Positions 11,096 to 22,010 of a DNA stretch of 64,000 nucleotides are shown one piece after another. The notes under the pieces are model-generated. The model made no database searches. It was not told the origin of the DNA and saw only the letters and a program-made list of their open reading frames with translations. A program made the translations under genes and the position numbers. The stretch is from Hyalella azteca. Lineage: Eukaryota > Arthropoda > Malacostraca > Amphipoda > Hyalellidae. The DNA lies in contig NW_025944682.1 in NCBI RefSeq assembly GCF_000764305.2, forward strand, positions 292,711-356,710. Direction: 5' to 3'. Each line of letters starts with the position of its first letter. The first letter of the stretch is position 1.

Positions 11096-11441
11096 CTGCG
11101 GAAGCGTCACAAGTCCTTCGGAAGCGACGGTCTATTTGGATGACGCTGCACGCGAAGGATCTACAGGATCTAATGTTGGAACGGTGCTTGAAAGTGGGCC
11201 AGTCAGAAAACCTACAAAGGCAGACCTACACCAGGCCAAGAAACTACTGAACGCAAATAAAAGAGAGATGAATAAACTTCTTGCGACTCACTTAGATATG
11301 TTAAAGACTGAAGGTTTTACGGCTAGCACTGTTAGTCAAGTATTTCCTTTTCTAATGAAACCTTTCAAAGGTGATGCTGAGTTTGTTGTGGCGCTGGTCA
11401 ATGCTCTCAAAGAGTCAGGCGGGCTGAAAGTGAAATTTTAA

Positions 11442-12322
11442 CCATTTCTCATTGATCCATCTCTTTTGCAATGTTTATCATTGATACCGTTTATCTTATG
11501 CTTGTAATGGAATATCTGTGATTCGAATTCTCTAATGCAATTTCTACCCTTTATTGTTTGTTTGTAATGGAATATCTCATGGCATGTATACCGTTTATTG
11601 CATCTAGCTTTAAAGGAGAAGTATTTTATGCTTCCAAAGCCGATGTTGTTCCTCCTTATTGTCTGTGATAAGAAAAGTGTTTTAAAAGGAATTATTTTGA
11701 ATAAAGTTTTTTTAGAAATTAATGTGTGTTATCATTAATCTCCTTTCCCACAGGTGGCAAAAAAGTCCTAGGGTGAGAAGTTGAGTTCGAATTTGTCCGC
11801 ACCACTTGTTTGGACCGCGCCCCATAGCTTGGTTGGCTCTGGGGTATGCATCTGAACATAGACTGTGGTCGGGCTCTTTCTGGATGAACAAGACACTCCC
11901 CTAGGCATCATGGCTCATGGCTTATGCCATTTTTGTGTGTGGACTACTCAACAGATTGACTGGCACAATATACGACTTGCCGAATTGGTTCCACCAAAAC
12001 CAAACCCGTTTAATGGCTCTGTGAGTATTTAGCGGCTATCTCGCTCAAAGGGCCTTGGTTGTTACTGGTCTTTTACACAAGTTGAATATGAAATTCACTT
12101 GTGGTGACTGGTGATGGTGATAAGTGATTGGGTGTTGTGCATATCCCATTCACCAGGCATCCCAGAGTCCCTAGAGGTATCAGAAAACTTGTGTGTGCGT
12201 GGACGGGTGTCATGCTTATCCCTCCACCGCACACTAGAGTCCATCAGCTGTCGTGCTTAAGCTGTTGGGCTCTCAGGCTGGGAATCTCTAAAGTAACTTA
12301 GGGTCATTTGTTCCTTGATGTA
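11442..12322. other. 3' flank of the recombinase gene
   Basis: No further gene is recognised. The words tttgtaatggaatatct near 11500 and 11560 form a short duplication. From 11750 to 12320 the DNA has no recognised signature. Confidence 0.4.
11700..11705 (+). promoter_or_regulatory. AATAAA polyadenylation signal after the recombinase gene
   Basis: An AATAAA hexamer lies about 260 bp after the stop codon and is followed by a T-rich tract, consistent with the 3' end of the transcript. Placement is by motif only. Confidence 0.45.
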
Positions 12323-12983
12323 CCAGCACCAGGTTTGAAAGCTGTTATGACAGGTCAAAGCTGTCATGACAGGTGGAAAAGCTGTGATGAAATTTCAGGT
12401 GCTTTGAATCCCTTCTGAGGTTCTCCGTTCCCTGATAAAACGAACCTTTTCCCTCCTCAGTACCACATGAGGTTCGAAAGCTGTTATGACAGGTCAAAGC
12501 TGTCATTGACAGGTCTTACTGGTTATGAATTTTGCTTAATAACTAAGTCAGTTTTGGAGATATAAGCATGATTTTGGTCTCAAAAGATGCGCTTTGAGCT
12601 GCCATTTGGTAAACTGGCAACGGGATGTGGCTACATCCACAAACAGAAAAGTTATTCAATAGAATGTCATTTATATGAATAACTTTGCAACTATTCAAGA
12701 TTTATGCACCAAAATTCTACCAACATGTCTTTAAATGCTAATAAATAGAATTATGTGCTCAAATACTGCAATTTCGGGTAAAATCATGAAAAACGGCTAT
12801 TAAACTCCTAAAATATTGCAAAAGTCCAAGCACGTGCTCAGGTTCTCAAATAACAACCTCGGACGCATGTTACTATGAGAAACTGATATTCTACCTCTAA
12901 CTGTGACTGAGCTATTCGTCCAAGTTCGAAAGCTGTTATGACAGGTTTAAAGCTGTCATGACAGCTTTCGACCCTGGTGCTGG
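12323..12983. mobile_element. MITE with paired palindromic transposase-site-like repeats in its TIRs
   Basis: The ends are inverted: ccagcaccaggt at 12323 and the complement of accctggtgctgg ending at 12983. Both are flanked by TA (12321-12322 and 12984-12985). Inside each end lie two sites about 20 bp apart. At the left they are CTGTTATGACAGGT (12342) and CTGTCATGACAGGT (12361). At the right they are CTGTTATGACAGGT (12933) and the 20-bp perfect palindrome AAAGCTGTCATGACAGCTTT (12949-12968). A third pair sits at 12481 and 12500. TA duplication suits the Tc1/mariner/pogo superfamily, and a pogo-like source fits the related motif beside the pogo relic at 20 kb. It encodes no protein. Confidence 0.75.
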
Positions 12984-12989
12984 TACGAG

Positions 12990-14265
12990 AAGGGAAGAAA
13001 GCCCACCAAGTGCGTTTGAAGGGAAGACATGAATCTGGATTAATAACTCTTGTTCTTGCAAGACAATTCATTTCAAACGTTAATATGTTATTTCCCTCGT
13101 TATTCCGGTCATTTTGATACCTATCCCGTTACAGTGCAACAATAATTACGGTTTGGGCACACTTTTCTACCGAAGCTGAGGGTCTAGTAACCTCATAAGT
13201 AACTTTACTTCATTTTTTGGAGAAACTTCCCAGTCAATCGCCAATGTGGGTAAAGATGTCGAATAGTGTGGGTTACTGTAGATACGATGCAGATCCGACC
13301 ACTCGGAGATTTGGAAGTCGAATTTCCCTAATCAGTCTATACAGATGCACAACGAACTATCGACTTTGGGTTTATCGTTGCAGATCGAAGTATCTGAGTG
13401 TGGGCAACTATACAGAGCATGCCGAAAAATTCATTCGCAAACTTGTCGGTCGGCTTTTCAATCTAAAAGAATAATAAATCAGAAATTGATATATACTTTA
13501 CTTTATGAATAAGCTGTTATGATTGTGAGATGAAGACATATTAACTGATTATATGTCAATTTGATTTTTTTCCTCATTGACGCATTTTACAAACAATTAA
13601 TGGTCCTCCAATCATTCCCAATCACTTCTATAGTTTTACCAAGTTCCCAAATGTTATGTTGTAGTTTTTTATTGGCCGCTATCCCGTTTCTGTTTTCATT
13701 TTTCGCTGAATAATTCAGCCTCCTGTGAAAGTGTTTACTTACAAAATAAATACAGCGTAAAATTCGATCACACGATTATTGACCAATCTATCTCTATGCC
13801 TTAGATAAATATTAGTAAAAAGTCATCGTCGGTTGGCAGCCATTACTATCTTCGGTTTGCAGCTATGCTTGTCGGTTGGCAGGCATTCCATTTCAAACAC
13901 GGTGGAACACAACTAAGGGTCTCGATCAGTGCTGTGAATTATGGTGCAAATACCTCCGTCGTTGCTGCGCCATATCCTAATCAACTGTGAATGAGTCGGT
14001 TCTATTGTGACAACACCCATTTGTGCCTCGATTTAGTGATGTTTCGAGCGCCTGAAATGATAAAATTGTCAGCAATTGAAATCCGTTAGCTACTTAGCTT
14101 GTTACTCTTGTGACATCCAAATCGAATCGCTGCATTTGACATGCCAAGACAGCCTAGCTAAGAAAATTGTTCATACTGCCACTCGTGGAAGTAGGTGTGG
14201 ATAATCTTTGCATACTTTGGATAGTCATACTTTGTGGATAATCTTTGCAAGTAACTGAGTGGCAA
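12990..14265. other. Intergenic DNA, no gene recognised
   Basis: An 85-codon frame at 13217-13474 has no recognised motif. Two copies of cggttggcag (about 13828 and 13877) form a short duplication. Nothing else could be supported. Confidence 0.4.
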
Positions 14266-14267
14266 TC

Positions 14268-14320
14268 GCACATGCGCATGCGCGGCCTCGAAGTCTGCCA
14301 CCGCCACGCATGCGCGCTAT
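14268..14320. promoter_or_regulatory. Paired NRF1-like sites (GCGCATGCGC-type), possible promoter
   Basis: A palindromic catgcgcatgcgcgg at about 14273 and a second cacgcatgcgcgc at about 14307 match the consensus of NRF1, a factor typical of animal TATA-less promoters. They sit about 110-155 bp before a good splice donor (ggag|gtaagg near 14426), consistent with a first exon. This is motif-based only. Confidence 0.4.
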
Positions 14321-16753
14321 TTGCACGGCAGTCTTCGCTCTACAATGTTGCAGGAAGTACCTGTGTGTTGCAGTGAAGTTAGTGAACATTACCTGAATTC
14401 GGTTAACTTTGGATAAATATTGGAGGTAAGGAACAGAAAAAACGTCAGAATTTAATGTATATGCATTTTCACAGAGTTTAAGGTCTCATATGCAACTTTC
14501 AAGGGGAAATTTTGGTCACTGCACTCCATGAAACTATCGTTCAAACGCTCCACGCCAGCCTAACTTACTCCATTGCTATCGAAAGGCACTCCTGGCGTCC
14601 GTTGTCACTTGTCAATTCATTCAATTTTAGTTAAACATAATGATTATCATCTGAAATGAACGTTTTGTCTCAAAGTTATGTATAAATGTGCCACCGTAAA
14701 AACTTTCGAGACAGGTCCGTAAGCAACTTGATCGTTATAATTTCAGAGCGTTCAGAAGTAACCGGCGTCCGCGGCGACTGTCAGTTGGTGGACACGAGAT
14801 AAGTTATTCCCGAGCAGTACAAATTTGTCATCAACGAACACTCGGATGAACTGTTGGCTATCAAATGACATCAGCGTGGCTGGACACTGACTCTGTAAGT
14901 ACGACTACCTATTTGGATATTTATGTACGAATATTTTTGGCTAAATTCTTCATTTTTAATTCGGGATCTTTCCGGGGATTGAGGGAGTGAAGCAGGCTGT
15001 AATTCAGGATGAATAATGTATGATCAAGTGCATATATCTCATTACCATACGGTATATCTAGAAATCAGAAACCTGATTTTCCTTCTTCATTTAGCTGATA
15101 ATGATATTTTGGAGCTGATCTAGATGACACACTCCGTAAAACTTGAGCACGTCTGTGAGCTCGTAATACTGGTCACACCGTCACAGGTTCACTGATCAAA
15201 ACTGATGAAATCCATTTTGTTGCAAGCAAATGTTGAATGCAGGTCCGATGAGGAATCGGGTGGGCAGTTTCTCAAGTTCTACGGCAGTGACTGCAGGCTG
15301 CAGCGATGTCGGGTGCAAGAGTGACCCGATATGCTGTCGAATTTTTGCTTATTGCACCACACGAGAACTGTTAATAAAGGTAAGAAAACAAATGGACGCC
15401 CAAGTTTGCATCTCTACTTCATGATTAAGGATTTTTTTGAGCTCTACTAGACAGCTACTGTGCGTGCAGCGTGGGGTATACTGTTACATTAATTGACACC
15501 CAACCTAACCAAGGTGCCAACTCGTACATGTTCAAAGACGACGCTATCTTCAAGGCACTAACTATACAGATAACAGAACGATTCAACGCAGGTAGCATTT
15601 TGTGAGGCACAAGTTCATTCGCTCTAGTCAAATTTTATGTCAACGAATGGTAATATCAATGTGAGGACGAATAAATGATACAATTTTCATTTATAGGGAT
15701 CTTATATGCGGCAAATGCTAAGATATTTGATTTCTATCAATTTATAACCGGCATTACTTGACGTTTTTTTCTATTTCTCAGCATTATTTGAACTTCAATT
15801 AGATCGAAGTGCTAAAATGAATTTGAAGTATGAATTTCCTTTATGTACCAAATTTATTCACAGATCATATCTTCATGTCATCTATTTGTATAGAAGTGTT
15901 TGCTTACTTTAACTTCTATCCAGAAAACAAGCTGATATGAATAAATGAGCTTGTTTGTGCTAGGAAGTTTACATCATGCCAAGTGCTCATCAAATCGCTA
16001 TAAAGCTCATGATGTGTTTCACCACGTGACTGTTCTCATGATTCCATTTACTGTACTCCATTACAGATCAGAATCACTCACGACAAAAATCCATTTTTTG
16101 AGATGTCATGAAGAATGCATTTTCATTTAGAGAACAACAATCAAAAGTTCCAATGTTCGTAAGGAACATGAATTCCTTCACAGTAGTTGAATGCATGACC
16201 TATACTATAATTCCCCCTAAATATAGCTTTTGACCTGATACCTGTTATTACAGCTATTTATACAAGTCGAGACGGAGGCTCCAACCCGACGCTGATGATG
16301 GATGTTCAGCCATTGGTCCAAACCTGTCTCAACTTACTTTACTTCGGGAGCAGCCGGTCCAAGGAAATACCTTGACAAGCAGTAAGTTAATTGTGAAGAA
16401 GTTTACTTCGGCTCCATTAATCCATAAAACATTTCATGCAACTGTAACGTTTGCTCAAGTGTCATGGTATATCATAGATTGAAATAACTTCTTTATTTTC
16501 CGCACTTTATTCTGAAGAACTTCAACAGGCTAGGTGTCGACATTGTAACTTCATTTCGGGCACAAACCATCTCCCCTGTGTGGGAGTAGTATAGTGAGGT
16601 TCGTTTAACGTTTTGGTAAAATTCATTTTTTTTTGCATTACTGATATGAGCCGGATTGTGTTGAACATCATAGTAGCAGTACAAAATAAAGTTGACTGGG
16701 AATTTACAGCGACCCTATTAAAGTTTCCAGCTGAAATTCGGTCATTCGATTTA

Positions 16754-17455
16754 AGGCCCGTTTACACTAGGGGCAACACACGGGCGTCAATCGCTTCATG
16801 TAGGCAACGAAGTGATTGGCAAGCTAGCGATTCTCAGTCGCCCTACCTCATGCAACCCAACGATACACTCAGTCAGTAGACGGCTGTCTGTGGTCTAGCG
16901 AGGTTGTCCACATACGCTGGGCCCTAACAACAATATGTTGACTAACGCCACACTCGTTTTGACTCGCTATCTCTAGTAGAGAGGCTGATTGATATTTATC
17001 GAGATCATGAATGCCTGTAGAGATCATGACCATGAATGCTTATAAAGATCATGACCATGAATGCTTATAGAGATCATGAATGCCTATAGAGACCATGAAT
17101 GCCTATAGAAACCATGAATGCCTATAGAGACTATGAATGCCTATAGAGACCATGAATGCCTATAGAGACCATGATGCCTATAGAGACCATGATGCCTATA
17201 GAGACCATGAATGCCTATAGAGACCATGAATGTAATTACACGAGCACACCCGAGAACAATGACTCAGATCTCAAATTCTGATGCATCTATCCTCACTGAC
17301 GTCTAACTAGCAACTAATGTTCGAAGCGCGCGGTCGCGAGCTACCGCGTTCAAAAATTAGTGCGAACGATTGTGGGAGTCAGGCGCTGCAGCAAGCGCTT
17401 GACACGCGCCTCACTGCCCATCCCATGTCGTTGCCCCTATAGTGTAAACGGGCCT
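16754..17455. mobile_element. Harbinger-type MITE, copy A (TTA duplication)
   Basis: The ends are inverted: aggcccgtttacactag at the left and its complement at the right, flanked by TTA on both sides (16751-16753 and 17456-17458). A 3-bp TWA duplication is typical of PIF/Harbinger elements. The arms are long but diverged. A second copy lies at 58709-59701 with similar arms (gtttacact, gcgcgcggt, ctgcagcaa) and centre (ctctagtagagag). Copy A carries an expanded minisatellite in its centre. No protein is encoded. Confidence 0.75.
17001..17232. repeat. 19-bp minisatellite (agagaccatgaatgcctat) inside MITE copy A
   Basis: About twelve units of a 19-bp motif are arrayed, some with a 6-bp atgacc insertion and two with a missing base. 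MITE copy B at 59.2 kb has only one unit-like sequence (agagaacatgaatgtctat) at the equivalent place, so the array grew after the copies separated. Confidence 0.9.
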
Positions 17456-18159
17456 TTACTAATAATAGCTTTACTAGTAACCTGCAAAGAGATTTGATCA
17501 TATACAACTATTTTCAGGTGAGGTCTCAGCGTTGATGATGGCTGGGGCTTGGGTCCACGTGATGTGGGACGGTGCACCGTGGGAGCAGTCCGCATCGTAT
17601 TTCATGGGAGAAATAGCGGCATGACGCTCTTGCAGCATCTCTTCCGTATCTTGTCATCTTTCCTTGGCGTCTAAGCTGTGAATTATGTAACTGCTACCGC
17701 GTATGCAGTCCTCTGTACAGCGGGTGTCACTACCGCCCACCGTTGCGCTCACTGCGCTTGCTACAGCTGGGTCAACACTAAAGTGCCACGCAGTCCTGTA
17801 CCACCATATGGAAATTTTCTTCCGACATTCAGTGCGGTGCATCAAGAAACATATTGTGATGAAGCGGGACTGATAAGTGCGCCCGAAAATAAATCTTGCC
17901 AGAACAGCAATGCTTTCTTGATAAACCTCAAATGTTTTCCGTGAACATTAGAAAAATATTTTGAAAACTTATTTCACTATTGAGTATTTTGAAGTGCCTG
18001 GAAAAATATTCAATTTCAAGATTACGATGACTGAGGCTAGAATATAATTTAGCTTTACGGCCCCTAGTTGGATAAAAACTTTATTTTAATTTGTCATACT
18101 TCTTGCTCGTTTCCGCAGTGTAAATAAATTTCACGTTGCGAATAAACTGGGATTGATTG

Positions 18160-19030
18160 GAATTAAATGTGATATGGAATCGACTCTCACTGCCTAGTTT
18201 TATTTTACTTGACTAGTGTTTTTGTCTCTGGTTTTATAATTGGCATGTGACTTCAGGTCATATCTTGCTTCAGCTGTAATTTCATGTTTATGTATCATTA
18301 GTGAGTCGACTAACCGTAATTAATGAAATGAGTTGAGCAGAAGGAATTTGACACTTGTCTCTATTTTCTAGCGGTTGAGTTTCTTACATATTTCTGCAAT
18401 TTTATAGGCATTATTTTAAACATTTTCTTTCATATCATGTTTGCTGGACGTTTCCCTGAAGAGTTGATAAAGTTTGTGTCGATAAGGTTTGTTGACGAGT
18501 TGAAAATTGTTGATGATGTGATGAAGTTTGTTATCAATTTCATTTTCATAAAGTTTGAAACTCGATCCTTCATGTCATACTTTGAATCCTAAATCAAATC
18601 AAAGTGTTACAAACACGTGCCACCAGTTTCCACGGCCAGAGTTATTATCGGTGATGAATTTTAACGATTGCAAACACCTTTTTCTATAAAACCTATTATT
18701 ATTTCATATTTTTCTTTTTTCGCTACTTCATCTCGTGTCATAGTTTGCTTCTATGTTTTACATTTTTAACGAATAACTGCCATGAGTAACAACCATGATT
18801 AACCTGTTTGAAGAAGATTGATACAGGTTTATAATTTATTGAGTCATGATAGCGTGTACAGTACGTTTCTTGCACACTCTGAAATATTTTGTGCACGCGC
18901 GGATTTGATTTCTGCGTCGTGTGTAATGTGAATTAAATAAAAAATGTTTTATATTGGTACGATTTCCTTTGAACTTTCATTCAATGGGAAATTTACTACA
19001 TTCGTACAGTAGGATGTAAAAGCAGCTAAT
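18160..19030. other. AT-rich intergenic DNA, nothing recognised
   Basis: No coding frame or transposon signature is visible. Around 18440-18560 there is an irregular repeat of gataaagtttgtt-like words. Confidence 0.4.
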
Positions 19031-19035
19031 ATTCG

Positions 19036-19600
19036 GCATCGATCAATATGGATTTGAAATCGATTAAGGAAGATTCGACGTAAATCGATGACGATTCGAC
19101 ATGGATTAATGCGGATTCGGCTTTAGCTACTGTAGATTCGACATCGTTCGATGCAGATGATTTGACTGAATCAATTATAGTGTGCAGAAACTTCAAAGAT
19201 CTTCACCGAATCTGCATAGAATGCTCCTCTTTAATCGGTGCTGCGCCCCGCGACATTGCCCCTGTAATTATCGACTCCAAATTGGGTTTTGCCTTCGTCG
19301 ATCGAGCAGGAATCTGCATCAATATTCTTGATCGAACCACATTAATCTACGTCGATCGATCAAGACCTGATTGACTGGGTTTTTAACCCTCCAAATTTTT
19401 TTGCTCAATATCAACCCAATTTCAGTTTAACATTAAAAAACATCAAAATGCTTCAAATTAAACCCATTTCAAGGGGAATTCATGCGAAATATAACCCAAT
19501 ATCAGGCAAAAACTACTTTTGCTCAATATCAAGACAATTTCACTTTAAGACTAAAAACAACAAAAATGCTTCAAATTAAAACCATTTAAAAATGTCTAAA
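19036..19600. repeat. Degenerate ATCGAT/GATTCGAC repeat and a 121-bp tandem duplication
   Basis: From 19036 to 19370 the words gattcgac, atcgatcaa and gtcgatcga recur, forming a diverged short-period repeat. From about 19397 and again from about 19518 the word tttgctcaatatcaa opens a duplicated unit that also shares aaaatgcttcaaatta. No coding role is apparent. Confidence 0.6.
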
Positions 19601-19609
19601 ACCATTTAC

Positions 19610-20040
19610 AATTCTCTGAAAGAAAGGAGATGAACTATACCTGGCTTGCACCTAACCTGCGAGGACTCTCGATCTGGTCTGATATAAGAAAAATGCCTCA
19701 CAAGTCATCGAATAGTCATAAGGAAGCAATCTTTAAAGTCTACGGATAATGCTACCACTTTTTTAGGCTGTCTTGCAGTGGCTGAATCTCATATTACGTC
19801 AACAAGAGATATATATCTTCCACATAAATATCCATACAAATGCTATTTATCAGCCTTTAAAGTCGATTAATGATGGCCACAAATCGATACATGACTTGTT
19901 TCATATGATAAAAATCTTAGATACACTTTCACACTTGACTCCAATACCTTCCCACCAATTATGCACCCAGACCGCGAGGGTCATTGTACATGGGAACCAA
20001 GGGTCATTTCCTGTAATAACGCAATCCCATAAAGGTGCAT
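19610..20040. other. Intergenic DNA, nothing recognised
   Basis: No gene or repeat is supported, apart from gggtcatttcctgta near 20000, which resembles the flank of the MITE at 12.3 kb. Confidence 0.3.
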
Positions 20041-20041
20041 C

Positions 20042-20165
20042 ACCTGTCATGACAGGTCGAATAATATTCCCAAGGCCAGGGTCGAAACCGGTCATGACAG
20101 GTCGAAATAGATGGGGGGAATTTCCCTTCAGGGGTATGGGAAAGGTTACTGACAGGTGCAGCAGG
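20042..20165. repeat. CTGTCATGACAG palindromes beside a pogo-like transposase
   Basis: A 16-bp perfect palindrome ACCTGTCATGACAGGT lies at 20042-20057. A second site follows at about 20087-20103, preceded by ccagggtcgaaa, the same lead-in as the right terminus of the MITE at 12.9 kb. A half-site ctgacaggt is at 20150 and another at 20352. These probably mark a decayed pogo-type terminus. Confidence 0.6.
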
Positions 20166-20359
20166 TTCACTTCCAGTCGACTTACAGCAAAGTGTTATAT
20201 ACCATTTGAAAGAGCTTTTTATGCATAATATGATAGCGGGAATCGATTCCTTGATTTCTTTCACAATAAAATTTTATTTAAGGTTAAAGTCATAGGGGTC
20301 ATCTGTGAGGGGAATTTCCTTAGGTTCCCTATGTATCTTCTTCGCTAAAACAGTGACAG

Positions 20360-21930
20360 GTTAAGAACCTTACGGGCCTGGCAGAGCGCGACAGTTAGTG
20401 TGAGGCATTAACGCTAACAATATCACATTGTTTTGCCTGGCACTGTCAATAACTGCTGGAGAGCAGTGGGAGGCGTGGCTATCGAGCAGCAAGAGAGCTG
20501 CTCTATCTGCTGATGGCTTAGCGCAGTAGTTCCTAAAGTGGGCGATATCGCCCCCCTGGGGGCGGTGGAAAGATCTGGGGGGGGGGGCGGTGAAGAAGAA
20601 AGGGGCAGTAGGGAGGCGGCAGTCCGCGAAATCGAAGTTAGAAGTTTGTACGTTTGTTTGACGATTTGTACACAACACATGGCAGAACATGACTCCGACT
20701 CGAATAAATTTTCACAGGCTAAACATCACCATTCGGTAGTTACGAATGTATATTCAAAATTTTGTTCGAATCTGTTCAGTAGTTTGGAAGAAATTATTTG
20801 ATCACTGCGAATTTTGGCCCGACCGGCCACGAGTCTGGCCGTAAATTTGTCCGCGCCGTCTTGAATTTCTAGTGCTGAAACCGTTAAAACTGTAAAAAAT
20901 ATATTGGTTTACTAAATGGGGGCTCTATTTGTGAAATGCACATTTGTGTTAACTTTTCTCTTTTAAAATTGCAGCATACTAAGTATCAAGAAAGAAGCGT
21001 TTGTTTTTAAATGCGTCTGTCGGGAGGGGGGCGCTAGATTCACTGGGGAGCCAAAGGGAACGCCAGCCTGAAAAAGTTTGGGAACCACTGGCTAAGCGAA
21101 TACCAAGAATATCTGCGACTTTCTGCGTGAACCACCGGAGAAAAAATTCGGTATCCATGAAGCCAGTGGCTTGTTTGCCGTACAAAGCTCCGTCGAACCC
21201 ACCAGCAGCTTAGTTGCCTCCTGGAATTGCTGCTTTAAAAATGATCATTGGAGGCATTGCAACGCCGGATGCTGAAACGCAGCAGTGAATGCTTATGTGT
21301 ACACTTGATGCCACTTGTCGAGAATGAGAATTCTTCATTCGCCGAGGCACAACAATCTTTTGCGAGGACTTGTTTAGATCCACCACCGTTTCATCTCAGT
21401 TGTGAATGTCTTGGGGCCGTTCACTGAAGTTATCGCGTTCGAGAACCCCTCGCAGTAACTGGAAATAATTTCTTAAATTTCCTATAGTTGAGAAAATTGC
21501 TCGACCGCGATCCAGGCATTCGGGTCTCCAAAGTTTGACTGCCTCAGGGCGTCTGGAACGAAACTACAGCCACCATCCGTAGCAAGGTCTCTCTCTCTCC
21601 AAAATATGTGTCTCCCAGACCTGCGATCAATGCACCAGGCATACTGTATATTAAAATTTGGGCCACTGTCAAAGAAAAACCTATATTGGCCATATATTCA
21701 ATGTAATTACAGAGCGACAGCTCAGTCTCTGCTGACAGCGCGGTTGGTTTGCCTGGTACACAATCTTCCTTGACTCTCATCGATAGGCGATCTGCGAGTG
21801 TCTTGCGTGGCACATTGATGGTAAGGGCAGCGGCTGACGCAAGAAGATTCTCATCTCTGCTGGCGGCAAGAGCCCTATCCATGTCCTCCCGCCTCCATAA
21901 TCTTAACTTTGCTCCTTTCCTTGAAGTCTT
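20360..21930 (-). pseudogene. Pogo-like (DDE_1) transposase, split by a hAT MITE
   Basis: On the minus strand the N-terminal part (21882-21544) reads INVPRKTLADRL, a CENPB/pogo-type helix-turn-helix, followed by GKPTALSAETELSL and a GFSLT motif typical of the family. The DDE domain continues (about 21300-20980) with MPPMIIFKAAIPGG and YGKQATGFMDTEFFLRWF. A 567-bp hAT MITE then interrupts it at 21090. Beyond the MITE, at 20520-20380, the frame resumes with LLLDSHASH, the second catalytic Asp motif, and LALMPHTN, which breaks before the last acidic residue. Frameshifts and stops are present, so it is inactive. Family function is nuclear transposition into TA targets. Confidence 0.75.
20524..21090. 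mobile_element. hAT MITE (567 bp) inserted in the pogo-like gene
   Basis: The ends are cagtagttcctaaagt and the complement of agtttgggaaccactg, a well-known hAT terminal type. The flanks gcttagcg and gctaagcg form an 8-bp target duplication with one mismatch. The interior holds a G-rich tract (about 20577-20588) and, near 20720-20850, sequence shared with the Mutator-like MITE at 29.8 kb (gctaaacatcacc, ggccgtaaatttgtccg). Confidence 0.85.
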
Positions 21931-22010
21931 CTTTAATGATACAAAATAATTATATCAACATACGTACTTGAACAAATGCATATATTGTAATTACATAACA
22001 CAATATAATA

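Larger units (their letters stand above)
6911..11441 (+). pseudogene. Tyrosine-recombinase (Crypton-like) transposon gene, four exons, frameshifted
   Basis: Predicted exons are 6911-7100, 7215-7346, 7462-8132 and 8245-11441. All introns are GT-AG and the junctions keep phase (1, 1, 2). Exons 1-3 encode acidic, Ser-rich sequence, then a basic patch. Zinc-finger-like motifs follow: CLIPSC..H..H near 8365 and CPRCHRAF..H..H near 8920. A helical core-binding region (9050-9780) precedes the recombinase catalytic core: Arg in ARRSLE (about 9896-9901), Lys in RRHKTG (9995), an LRKNRN box (about 10240), GHS with His at 10332 and the nucleophile-like Tyr at 10359, exactly nine residues after the His. 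A charged tail (10560-10850), 15-residue repeats and a helical C-terminus follow. In exon 1, two in-frame TGA codons lie in a duplicated segment. Frame changes occur near 7.8, 8.48, 8.74, 9.55, 9.83 and 10.28 kb, so this copy looks dead unless the assembly has indels. Crypton or another YR element is my inference. An ordinary host gene is less likely. Confidence 0.72.
14321..18150 (+). ncRNA. Possible spliced transcript (non-coding or UTR-rich), five putative exons
   Basis: Strong splice signals occur in order on the plus strand: a donor after 14426; exon 14747-14895 (atttcag / gtaagtac); exon 15243-15379 (atgcag / gtaagaaa); exon 16254-16381 (ttacag / gtaagtta); and an acceptor at about 17518 (ttttcag) opening a terminal exon with AATAAA motifs near 17887 and 18122. 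Upstream are NRF1-like sites. Joined exons carry no long frame. Exons 4 and 5 share about 78 open codons ending FMGEIAA, but without a good start. I therefore favour a non-coding RNA or a gene with long UTRs. The MITE at 16754-17455 would lie in the last intron. RNA evidence is lacking. Confidence 0.3.

Noticed and set aside
10823..11110. 95-codon minus-strand ORF with repeats
   Set aside because: It is the reverse reading of the 45-bp coding minisatellite. The period of 45 keeps every frame open.
12338..12968. Rho-independent terminators or small hairpin RNAs
   Set aside because: The palindromes occur in pairs at fixed spacing inside TA-flanked TIRs, which fits transposase sites better. This is also not a bacterial genome.
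17001..17232. CRISPR-like array
   Set aside because: Units follow each other without spacers and lie inside a MITE of a eukaryotic genome. It is a minisatellite.
20577..20588. G-quadruplex or promoter element at the poly-G run
   Set aside because: It is part of the hAT MITE terminus (ccccctggggg inverted words). There is no independent evidence of regulation.
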